Below, in pieces: positions 12,630-23,300 of a stretch of 64,000 nt of DNA. This DNA is from Schistosoma mansoni (Eukaryota; Platyhelminthes; Trematoda; Strigeidida; Schistosomatidae): contig NC_031502.1 in the NCBI RefSeq assembly GCF_000237925.1, positions 26,851,951 to 26,915,950 of the forward strand, given 5' to 3'. Below the pieces are notes generated by a model. It had not been told where the DNA came from. It searched no databases and was given only the letters and a program-made list of their open reading frames with translations. A program made the translations under genes and the position numbers. Every line of letters starts with the position of its first letter. Position 1 is the stretch's first letter.

Positions 12630-14907
12630 CTGCATCCGTAAGATAGTCATTCAACACCTGTGATTATTTACTTGGTTACGGTTGACCAATAAGGTGGACT
12701 GGCGCAGTTAATGCTACTAATGTTCTGAGGTCTGACAACTTTCAGCTGTAGGAATAGCAAGGAGTTCTACAGTCGAATGCATATAATTTCACTGAATCTT
12801 AGCAGTCGCCTATGCTTTCTCCTAATAAACGGTTCTAAAATATGTGAAAAAGGTGGTACACTACAGCATACGTCCTTACTGGATACAATTCGGACAAATC
12901 TCAGTCCTCATTTGTTTCTAAGGCATCCCATGAACAAAAATAGCCATTTTAATTAACACTAAGTTATGAAATAATTAGAAAATACCTACATAACCGAGTA
13001 ATTATAAAAAACAAACCATAATAATTATTCCATTACTTTGAGGATATCGGTGCGACACAACTAGAAAGTCAGTGACTAAAGTGGTTATAATGAACACATT
13101 TACCTTGCCATTATTGACCAGTAGATCTTTGATACGCGTTTTGCCTCAAAAATGAGTGAATCCTAGTTTGAAAAAATTTGTTAACCCAGCTTCAATATAA
13201 AAAGATTGGATCTGGTTATCAAGAACCCGGTTTATAATGGGTTCGTACTGAACTGCATATGCACTTTAGAAGCTCAATATTAATAAAATTAGAATCAAAA
13301 TTCTGAGGATCGTCTAACAATACCTACGTAGTCTACTTAAAGCTGTCAGATGTAGAAACACATGGAAATAGGGCAGTAAGGCAACAAAATTTGAATAAAA
13401 ATAGTCTATACAAACCCACTTGGTTTGCGTAAAGCAGTTCATCCCGAGTTAACTGCATAGTTTGCATTCCGCTCCCCGATTCGGAGTGACTATAACTTTC
13501 TAAATCAGGTACGGAGGTGAGTTCTGTATCCAGAGGCCCATTTGAACCCGATAGACCACTTAACACTCCAGCAGCTTCTTGTTCCCACCAAGTTTGTAAA
13601 TAAGCATCACAGCGCTCCTCAACTTCTTTAAACATCTGAAATAAAGAGTTGTATCATCAACGCATAACCATTAAATGATTTCTAAAACTGCCCATACGCC
13701 ATAAAAAAGCAAAAAATCTTCGTACATAATATTACAAAGTTTACTTTTTTATTTGAATAGAAGTATTGGTACGAAGGGGCACCAAAATATATATACACTA
13801 TGTAATAAGACAGAGAAAAGAAGGTATGACGTCTAAAAATTAAATGGGAGTTTAATAATCATGATAATAATAATAATCATTATTATTATGGGAGCAATTT
13901 AGTAACGAAATATACGATCAGAAAGAATTCTTACAGTTAGATAGCTTCTCAGTTAAGTGAAGAGAGTAAAAAACCAAAGCAGGACCTTCGCTGTGTTGCA
14001 CTATCTCCAAGACCCTAAACAGGGAGTCACGAAGAACCAACATGCCAGTCCTGTACAGCTTTCTTTTATACCAGGACACCATGACATACACTGGCCACCT
14101 CTCCGCCTTTTTCAACCAGTCCTAGTGTTGACAAATAATTCACGATGTGAAGTTCTCTTGGACGACATTCGTAGTACGTATCCAAGCCACCGAAGCCTGT
14201 GTTTCTAAATGCTAATACCAACTAACATGAAGTTGTCACTGGATGTCAACAATCCTTCTGAAACAGAGATAATCAAACACAGAGAGTCGTCTAACATCCT
14301 CAACTCAGAGAGGCTATGTTTCACAAGCATAGAGCGAAATCTCTCTCACCGTCGCGTTGTAGATCCGACCTTTCACAGCCAGACTAACATCACGAAGGCT
14401 CCAAAGATGGCTCAGATTGGCGTAAGCTGCTCTGGCTTTAACTATATATGACTTAAACTCATTACTCACGCCACCACCAGCACTTACACAACTATCCGGA
14501 TGCACGAACTTCTCAACTACTTCTATCTGCTCACTACCAAGAGTGGGTGTAGGCATTGACTCCTGTTAGTCTTGTTAGGGTAATTTGCACTTAGAATGTG
14601 GAAATCAAATGCCATAACTACGGGCACTGATTGCCAACTGACTAAGTGCAGACTGGATAGCTTGGGTATCATTGCACAGTAAGACAATATCATCAGGATA
14701 CTCAAGGTCGGAAAGTCTTTCTACAAGCAACAGATCCACGCCACCATTACCTACATCCATCAGAGCTGTTTCCAGAACGTCATTGATCGCAAAGTTGAAG
14801 AGGAATGGTGAAATTCTACGACCCTGTTTAACCCCACTAATTGAATGTATAGAGGTGGTTGTATGTCTTCACTCTGTCGGATGTGTTAACATATAGGACC
14901 TTCGATA
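12630..14907 (-). repeat. Left arm of 2.3-kb inverted duplication
   Basis: Position p here corresponds to 38896 minus p on the other strand, without any indel from 12656 to 14907 (partner 23989-26240). Open frames in the two arms have identical lengths and translations, and I saw only one mismatch (14898/23998) in the parts I compared base by base. Beyond 12656 the similarity continues with small indels to about 12630. The arm contains, in antisense, the end of NUP93 intron 1, exon 2 and the start of intron 2, plus a decayed RTE reverse-transcriptase remnant. The near identity means very recent duplication, gene conversion or an assembly artefact. Confidence 0.9.
13420..13635 (-). pseudogene. 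Antisense orphan copy of NUP93 exon 2
   Basis: The minus strand encodes the same 72 residues as NUP93 exon 2 (25261-25476), starting [12 protein letters not shown] and ending at LLYANQ, with the same TTTATTTCAG acceptor and GTGGGT donor. It lies about 6.7 kb upstream of the NUP93 start codon and in the opposite orientation, so it cannot be spliced into the NUP93 mRNA without rearrangement. No other NUP93 exon is copied. If transcribed it would be complementary to the NUP93 message. Confidence 0.85.
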
Positions 14908-15790
14908 GTCTGTGCACAGTCGCAGTACACAGTCACCATCATCTGACCTGCAGCCAACAAGTCCTCATCGACCACTTAAACGACTCTCTTTTGTGACTAG
15001 ACGCCCAATCTGAACATTAGAATTGGCGGCTGGTACCATACTATCGGTCAGAAATCAATTCCTGTACAACTTTTAACTGGTGGTAAAACTCATCCTTGAT
15101 CGCATCCAGGCTGCAATCCGTCGGGGCATAGGCGATGACGAAAAGATGTCGTTTATCGCGCTGGTTTCTTCTCACTTTGATGAAGCTTTCTTATACAACA
15201 GCCCATAACCGACTGTTAACGGGGATCCAATCGATTAGTGATGCCTCAGCTCTAGCGCTTAGAGTGACACCAAAGCCAGCAAGACCAAACGAATATGTCA
15301 CAGGGTCCCCGGATAAAGACAATTGAATCAAGCCCGACGAAGCGATAGGTGGAGAGCGAATTTGTTGCACTTCGCTAGATTCTTGAATACGGGTCTCCAA
15401 TAGACAACAGACGTCGATTTTAAGACTTTCTAAACACACAGCCAACCCTATCTGTTGTCCGATCTGCATTTGTGTGCTAACGTTGAAGGAAGCCAGTTTC
15501 AATGGCATACATGGTCTCGGAATGACTGTTTCAGTACTCGTATTCGGTGGCAGCATTCAACATTCCACCAATCAGTGACTCAAGATCGTTTACATAGGAA
15601 AGGGTTTGCACCACAGGCGAGCTGCTGTATAAGTTGAAAAATAAGAATACCCAAAAGTGGGAATAGAAGAGAGCAGATAAGTGTTGTAGTATACAAAAAA
15701 ATAATGAATATTATCAAATGAATGTGAAGCGTCCGAATTTTAATTGAAGCCAGAATAATATTTACGGTAGTAATCGTCATTTCATTTGAT
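13740..15790 (-). mobile_element. Decayed, internally deleted RTE-2 retrotransposon
   Basis: Read on the minus strand, 15556-15040 encodes the start of an AP-type endonuclease (FNVSTQMQIGQQIGLAV, LLETRIQ, then APTDCSLDAIKDEF in another frame). From 14907 downward follows the back half of a reverse transcriptase with many stops ([18 protein letters not shown]). The 3' untranslated region runs to about 13740 and resembles 58375-58535. The fingers and palm regions are missing. The 5' portion (15455-15790) matches the repeats at 21772-22290 and 58961-59548. It is a second, distinct RTE subfamily compared with the element at 46-50 kb. Confidence 0.7.
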
Positions 15791-15799
15791 TTATGTATG

Positions 15800-16240
15800 A
15801 GGCGTGATACCGCGCAGCTGCCCTAAACCGAAGCAAGTGGTTCTCTTAGGGGGTCACACCCGGAGCCTTTGACCTAAAGATCTAATCCATAAGGCAGTGG
15901 AGCAACGTGAGGAAACGCGGTCCCATGATAGCCGGTGACCAACAACAGGTTCGTACACCATTTGTTTCGTTAGGATCCTGCATCCCGTGTGCACCATTGG
16001 TTAAGAATCAAGGTTTTCCAACTACTCAGGTGGATCCTCTATATTCTCCAGCCCAGTTAAGGCGCCAGACATTCGCTTTTCGTCCTCTCAATTTGGTAAT
16101 TAACAGTAATGCCACGAGAAGGCAGTGGGTAGGACTTCCCTGGCAGTGGTTGTATTCACGTGACTGTGTGAGAGCCATTCGAGAGAGAGCCAACTATCCT
16201 CACTCTCGGCCAGATCAGAGCATTTGGGGGCAAGTTAGGA
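15800..16240 (+). repeat. Dispersed repeat A, copy 1 (diverged)
   Basis: It shares ordered words with 50130-50462 and 58540-58950 (CTTTGACC, TCCCATG, GTGACCAACAA, CCCATG near-variants, CATTC.CTTTTCGTCCT, AAGGCAGTG.GTAGGA). All three copies have the same orientation. It abuts the 5' end of the RTE-2 remnant on its left. It may be a 5' non-coding part of a retroelement or an independent SINE; I cannot decide. Confidence 0.5.
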
Positions 16241-16449
16241 GCATTAATCTGAGTCGCAACCGTGGGAGAGGTGTACGATAACGGTACACTACCCACTGAA
16301 TCCGGCAACGCCTCTTCAAGCTTTCCTTTGCTTCGTCTGAAGAAAGAAACCTGACGCCTGGAAACTCAGACAAACAGATTGCATCCCCAATATTGTCCGT
16401 AAATATCTCAGCCTGTTTGACCGTACTAAGAGACGATCTACAGAATTAG

Positions 16450-19400
16450 AAATAAATGAGCGTCGCCGAAACGTTTAAAGTATTCTCATACCCAAGGGTT
16501 TTTAAGTTGTTAAAGTTTGTGGCAAAACAAACCCCAAACCACTCTGGGTGGCTAGGGAATATTCCCATGAAATTAAAGTTGTGCTACACACACTCTCAGA
16601 CTTCTGAATTAAATGATTTAGCTGAAGACAATGGTTGATATAGAAAAACTGGATGTCATTGCTGTCTCAGAAACATGGTTAACATCGGAAGTGTTTGATA
16701 ATGAAATCCAGTTGGTTGGCATTTTATCCAGTAGGACTGGTAGATTAAACTGTACGAGAGGTGGGGTTACCCTATATACGAAAAGTACCTTACGCATACG
16801 AGCTGTTGAGACAACGGAACATGATTCAGGGACACGTGAACTGGTGCGTTGCAGGATGATATGTAGACAGCATGATATTAAATTAGTTGTTGTATACGGC
16901 AGTCCAGAATGTGTAGTGGGCGACTTCCAAGCAAACTTAAGTTCTGGTATAATAGGGGTAAAAGCCTTATAGTAGGCGACTTTAATGTACCGCATATAAA
17001 CTGTGTAAACTTAGAAGTAGGGTTGTAATGGCATTGAATCCCAACCACAATCCTCAAAGCTGAACATGAGTTACCTGAGAAAATAAACTTTCAACATGTA
17101 ACACTAGGAGAAGGTCAATTACGGTTGACGCGGCAAAAGTCATTTGAAATTCAATTCATCGGACGGCATGGCTCGGCCTTGCAGGCATGGTTATGCTTAT
17201 GTAATATCACTTTTATTCATGTTAAATATATTGTTTTATCTTTAACCTAAATGTGTTCTCCACCATATGTTGGTCATAGTTACGATACGATGAGTTAGTA
17301 TAGACAATCATGTGACTTCCACGTAAGATCTTAAAAATCAGGCAGTTACATCATGACAAGTCCACAATCTTAGGATTAGGTCTATTATTAGAGCCATACT
17401 AATGACGAAGTAGGTCATTATTCTACAGGGTCATCAACAACGTCATTTGATTGCAAACTGTTAGAAACTTCAATTGCACTAGCTTTATTGCAGCACATTA
17501 GAGATTTTACCAGATATGACCTACCACGCTCCTCGTCTCTCTTGGATTTAATCTTCACACACGATAATGATATCGGTCACATGACTTTCCTACCACCTCT
17601 ACGAAAAAGTGATCATGCAGTCATCTTATTCAAGCTCATGGCTGAGATGACCTATCAAACAGTTGCATCGGCCTGTCCTAACATATGGAGGGCAGATATG
17701 GAGGCGACAAACTCTGCAGCATCGGCTGAAAACTGGATAATTGGCTCAGGGGCATCAGTAGAAGAGGAATGAACTCGTTTAAGGTAGTTACACAATCAGG
17801 TAACTCAACCACATATACCATGGACAGTCCCTAAGAAACGAAGCAAGATCATCCCTGAATAGGCCGGGATATTCGTTATTTACCAGGACAGGAGAAGAAA
17901 TGTTGGAACGCTGCCATCAGCTTTGTCACAACAAGAACTATGGAACGCTACAGGTCGGTAAGAAGTAGATGTATAATTACAATCCAGAAAGCTCAAAGGA
18001 AATATGAAATCCAGCTGGCAACCTAAGAGACTATTCTCGTACATAAATTACAGAACAAGGATGTAGCATTGGATTCCCGACCTAATTAATTAAGGAAGGA
18101 ATCGGATCTGAAATGAAAGATTGTGGTTAGGAAATAGCAAAGCCTATGGCAAACTGTTTCTGGAGAGTTTTTACTCAGGAGCCTCTTCCAGACGAAGAAC
18201 TACACTCAGATATAATGTCAACAAACCATCTGCTCACCCTGGGCTTCGGTCGAAACGACGTACATAAATCTCTTAGCACATTAGACATCGAAAAGTCAAC
18301 AGGACCAAATGAACTACACCCAAAAATCCTGAGCCGAATTGCACAATATATTGCAGTCCCACTAACTGAGATACTCGATATGTCACTTGACCAAGGGGTG
18401 TTACCTAAGAATTGGAAGGATGCAATCGTTACTCCCATGCATAAAGCAGGACCAGGACAACTTCCATTGAACTACAGACCTGTCAACGTCACCAGTGTCG
18501 TAGTAAAAATACTGGAAAGAACAGTCAAAAAGACCATCATGACATTCATGGAAACCAACAACTTGTTAAACAGTGAACAAAATGGTTTCAGACATGGTTT
18601 ATCTTGCACAACAAACCTCCTTATAGCAAGAGAGCGATGGATAGAGGCTCTGGACAATGGAAAATCAGTGGATTTTGTCTACACAGACTTCAGCAAAGCA
18701 TTTGACAAGGTACCATAGAATAAACTTCTATTGAAGCTAGAAAATCTTGGTATTGCCGAACCTTTCCTAAAGTGGCTTAGGGATTTCTAGTAGGTCGTAG
18801 ACAGAAAGTAAGAGTACATTCGAACTGCTTCAACTGGAAACCAGTACTTAGCGGAGCACCTCAAGGTTCTGTCCTAGGTCCTTTACTTGTTATACTGTAT
18901 GTAAATTACCTCCCAAGTATAGTTGAGTCCCCAATGTTATTTTACGCTGACGAAGTGAAAATCTGGCGAGAAATAATGAGAGACGAAGATGCATGAGCAC
19001 TTCAGATAGACTCGAATATTGTGATCAACTAGTCTAAAATGTGGCTGATGCCTATCAACGAGGCAACGTGCGTCTAAATAAACTTTAGGGATACAAAGGT
19101 AAATAGGTAGGGAAGTGCTTGTACCTGTGGTCTGATCTCATAAGGATCTCGGGGTGACAGTGAGTTATCATTTTAAGACAACCGTCAATCGCCTGGAGGT
19201 TGTAACTAAGGGGGATTAGAACCCTAAGAGCTTTCAAACGGACATTCAACAAGTTAGATACTACAGTTTTCACTACAGTGTACACACCCTTAGTGAGAAC
19301 TAAGCTTTAAAACTGCGTTCAGGCTGCAAGCACAGAGGGTAGTTACCAGCGTAATTCTATAACTCCAGTGTTTAGCAGCCACGAAATCAGTTCGGGGACT

Positions 19401-19745
19401 CAAATTCAAAATGTATGAAGAGCATCTCCAATCACTTAACCTTTACCCGTTAGAGTACAGGCGTCTTAGAAGTGACCTTCTTATGGCTTACAGTATCCTT
19501 GACACTTCTGGTTATCCCTTTAAACATCTACGTAATCTTAGTCACAATACTAACCTAAGGGGTAGCACCCAGAAATTGGAGACTCAACATAGCAGAACGG
19601 ACTGTATACACAACTTCTACTCCTTAAGAGTTGTCGAATTCTGGCATTCGCTGCCGACTGAGCTAGTCCAAGCAACTTCCAAGGAGTCCTTTAAGAGGAA
19701 ACTTGACCTATTATTAAGTACTAAAGATAATGTCTTATTATGACT
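16450..19745 (+). mobile_element. CR1-clade non-LTR retrotransposon, degenerate
   Basis: The endonuclease domain begins near 16631 (AVSETWL, later GDFNVPHINC near 16977 in another frame, then SDHAVILFKL near 17610). The reverse transcriptase spans 18146 to about 18990: IEKSTGPNELHPKIL, NYRPVNVTSV, FRHGLSCTTNLL and FVYTDFSKAFDKVP, then a TAG stop, GAPQGSVLGPLL and the catalytic box, here YADE instead of YADD. The C-terminal domain typical of CR1/SR1/Perere elements is at 19411-19743 (EYRRLRSDLLMAYSIL; FWHSLPTE). Frameshifts and stops throughout show it is dead. It lies just upstream of NUP93 in the same orientation. Confidence 0.8.
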
Positions 19746-19839
19746 TACCAATTTCTTTTTTTCCTATTATCGTTAATATCACCTAGGTTCCTTTCTGGAG
19801 GTATTGGTGATCCACTGATACTAGACACGGAGGCCCGTT

Positions 19840-20205
19840 AAGCGAAAGCTTCTTCTATTCCGTCCACAACCATTTGAACCATTTGAACCATACAAAGAGC
19901 GACTTGAAAAGTTAAACCTCTTTGCTCTGTCCGACCCTAGATTAAGAGGAGATCTGGTTTTTATGTATAGAATACTAAGAAATGATTTTGGATACAATGT
20001 ATATCCCCTCGTTTTCTTTGCACTAGATCGGGACACCTCAGAGGACATACCAGGTGAGTAGAAAAGCCAAGAACAAACAAAATACACATGGCATACAGGT
20101 TTTCACAACAAGTCATCAATTCTGGGAACCTGTTACCTGGAGCAGTAGTGTCCGCAGCTTCAATTGAATCATTCAGGAGAAAATAAGAAACTCAAAGAAT
20201 AATAA
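19840..20205 (+). mobile_element. Second CR1-clade C-terminal fragment
   Basis: The plus strand reads YKERLEKLNLFALSDPRLRG and FMYRILRNDFG, then stops. This is the same C-terminal CR1 domain as at 19411-19743 but from a different subfamily. It ends about 155 bp before the NUP93 start codon, so the NUP93 promoter must lie in or next to retrotransposon sequence. Confidence 0.65.
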
Positions 20206-20360
20206 TAGAAAAGAAATAACATAGGTCGTAGGCCTTTTGTCCTTACAACACAAATCTGAAATCTGGTAGAGGGCGGTTTTATTTTCAAGGTCATCGCGCG
20301 TAATCTTGATACACGAGCCTAAGTTCTTTCGAAATTCTGAGCGGTTGAGTTATTTTCAAG
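20206..20360 (+). promoter_or_regulatory. Probable NUP93 5' UTR and promoter
   Basis: This 155-bp interval separates the CR1 fragment from the ATG at 20361 (context TTTCAAGATGG). No TATA element is evident. Its position is the only support for a promoter, and the true start site could be within the CR1 remnants. The TTTTCAAG just before the ATG could also serve as a trans-splicing acceptor, as happens in some schistosome mRNAs. Confidence 0.3.
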
Positions 20361-23300
20361 ATGGATCTTACTCTGGACGATCTAGTTCAAGATTCCGAGA
20401 AGTTACTTATGGATGTACAAGAAGATAATGATCTGCCACATATCACTAGAAGCTTGGACCAACTGCGTCACTTAGGGGAAAAACTTTATTTGTCCAGAGG
20501 ATCTAACAGTGATGTTAAAGCTGCTCGCCTTTTGGGGCCGAAAATGAGCTACGAGCTGCCTCAAAATCTGACTGCGAAGTTAGAGAATTTGGTTCCAGCC
20601 GATGTATACGACATCAGTCCCGTCGTACCCAAAACTGATATCCAGTCATTCCTGAGATCAGAGAGAGATAATGCATTACTAACCGCAGTCCTTATGACCC
20701 GAAAGTCGGTAGGTTATACTAATTGGCTTTCATTGCTATGATATATTGTTTTAGTTACTTAGTGTGTGCCAGTACCAGATGACCAGTAGTGTTTTCAGAC
20801 CACAGTTTGCTAGTTATAGATTCATAGCTCTCACAAACTGTTCGTGTTACAGCTTTCAATAAGGTGCTCTTTTGTAAAATTTCGTGCATTCATAGTTTTC
20901 TGGTTAAGATCTGTGTAAATGGTTGGACTTACTCGTTCCCGAATATTAGTCACATTTTGATTTCCTGTCTAGCGGATAAGGTTCACCATTACATATTGGT
21001 AACAAACACCCTATTGTTGCAGTTATCTTAGTTTCTACAGTTTTCCCGTGGTATAACAAGTCCAGGAGGTCAAAGTAAGGCATGAATCTTGTGAAATGTG
21101 TCCAAACGCATGCTAACCTATTAAGATCGTCCCATGTCTTCACAGAGTTACAAATCTCAAGAACTGACATAGGTTACTAACCTCCGATCCTTATCTTTGA
21201 AGAATACCATCTATATTTAGTCTAAATCAATGGATAATGGTTCGTCAAAATCATGTCTAGGATTAAAAATGCTCCATACGAATTTATTTTCTGTCAGTTC
21301 GATTAATAAGATGGGAAAAAACTGGACAATGGGATCTAACGTGACCATGGATCTCCACCTTAAAATCTCCGGAAATCATTATTACCTACGATATATGGTA
21401 AGATTCAGATCTTTATTGTTGATCAAATCAAGAAACTATTATAAAAAGTACGGGAAATCTGCCATGAAGGTGTGAGTTGGGTAATAATACAGGCTGTATA
21501 CCCCACTCTTACGTTCGAGATGTATCTGTACATGTTAATTTGTAAACACCCAATATTAGAGTGGTTCCTTGGGTTGGTTGTTATTTAACCAAGCGACCTC
21601 GTTTTTTTCTAACATCCCTTCACCGTCTTGTGAACTAAATCTCTTGATCAAAGGCTCGGTGAGTAGTCCGCTAAGGAAACCGATCGCTTCTGTTTGGGTA
21701 CCCGGACAATATCCTAGCCTATATACAAACCAAGGGATGGTTACAACCATAAAAAATTATCCTAACACCCATTTGTTAATGTTCGTTTTTATTTTACATT
21801 TCGTCACTCGTCTATTCCCTTTTATTCCCATTTTTTGTATTCTCTTGTTTTAAACTCATACAGCAACTCGCACATGGTGAAGATTCTGTCCTGTCTCAAC
21901 GACTGCAAGTCACTGACTAATTGGTCGAAAGTTGAATGCTACCAGACTTGCTGAAACCACGTGTGTCATTCAAACAGGTTTTCTTTAATGTTAGCACACA
22001 AATGCTGATCAAATAACAGATACAGTTGGCTATGTCTTTAGGTAGACTTAACATCGTTGTTTATAGTGTATCCCGGACCTGTATTCAAGACTAGTGAATT
22101 ATCACTCGTTCACTCCGTCTGCCGCCCCACGAATATTCAGGGTCAGATGACAACCTCGATCCTTTTTAAAGACAGTGGTGGCCTGGTTATGGAACTGACT
22201 GACTTGCTTACAAATATCTAGTAATTACAAAGTGTTTTTCGATCGCGTCCAAACTTTTGGCTTGCGTCATACTTCTCAGATTGTTCAAAACCCTGGAAGG
22301 TTGACTTGCGAGGAGCAGGCTGGTTTTCGTTCTGTTCCGGGGTGTTTTGATCATATCTTCACCCTCCTCCAAATATTAGAATACCCCCATACTTATTGCA
22401 GGCAAACAATCGTTGTTTTTCTTAGAATCAGGACCGCCTTTGATTCATTGAACAGGAGTGTCCTCTAGGATTGTCTGTTGAAGCAGGATGTGCCTGAGAA
22501 GTTTATTAACATATCGATTGACTCACGAGGAGCAGGCTGGTTTTCGTTCTGGTCGAGGATGCATTGATCACATCTTCACCCTCCGCCAAATGTTAGAACA
22601 CCGTCATACTTATCGCAGGCCGACAATCGTAATGTTTCTTGATATCAGGGCTGCCTTCGATTCGTTGGACAGGACTGTTCTCTGGGATTGTCTATTGAAG
22701 AAGGGTGTGCCTGAAAAGTTCATTAACATCTTAAAGGCTCTGTATACGAACACCTCAGGCTGAGTGAGGGCATACAACCACCTTTCTCCCTCGTTCCATT
22801 CCAGCAGTGGGGTTAGGCAGGGTTGCCCAATCTCACCATTCCTCTTCAACTTTGCCATCGACGACATCCTGGAAACAGCTCTGATGGATGTAAGTAATGG
22901 TGGTGTGGATTTGCTGCCTGGAGAACGACTTCTCGACCTCGAGTATGCGGATGATATTGTCTTACTGTGCGATAATGCCCAAGGCATGCAATTCGCACTT
23001 AATCGGTTGGCAATCAGTGTCCTCAGGTACGGCATGTGCTTTGCACCCTCCAAGTGCAAAGTACTCCTACAAGACTGGCAGGATTCTAATCCTGTACTCA
23101 CCCTGGATGGTGAGCAGATTGAAGTAGTTGAGAAGTTCGTGTATCTGGGTAGCTACATAAGTGCTGGTGGTGGCGTGAGTGATGAGATTGATGCACATAT
23201 AATGAAAGCCAGAGCGGCTTATGCCAATCTGGGCCATCTTTGGCGCCTTCATGATGTTAGTCTGGCTGTAAAAGGTCGGATCTACAACGCGAAGGTGAGA

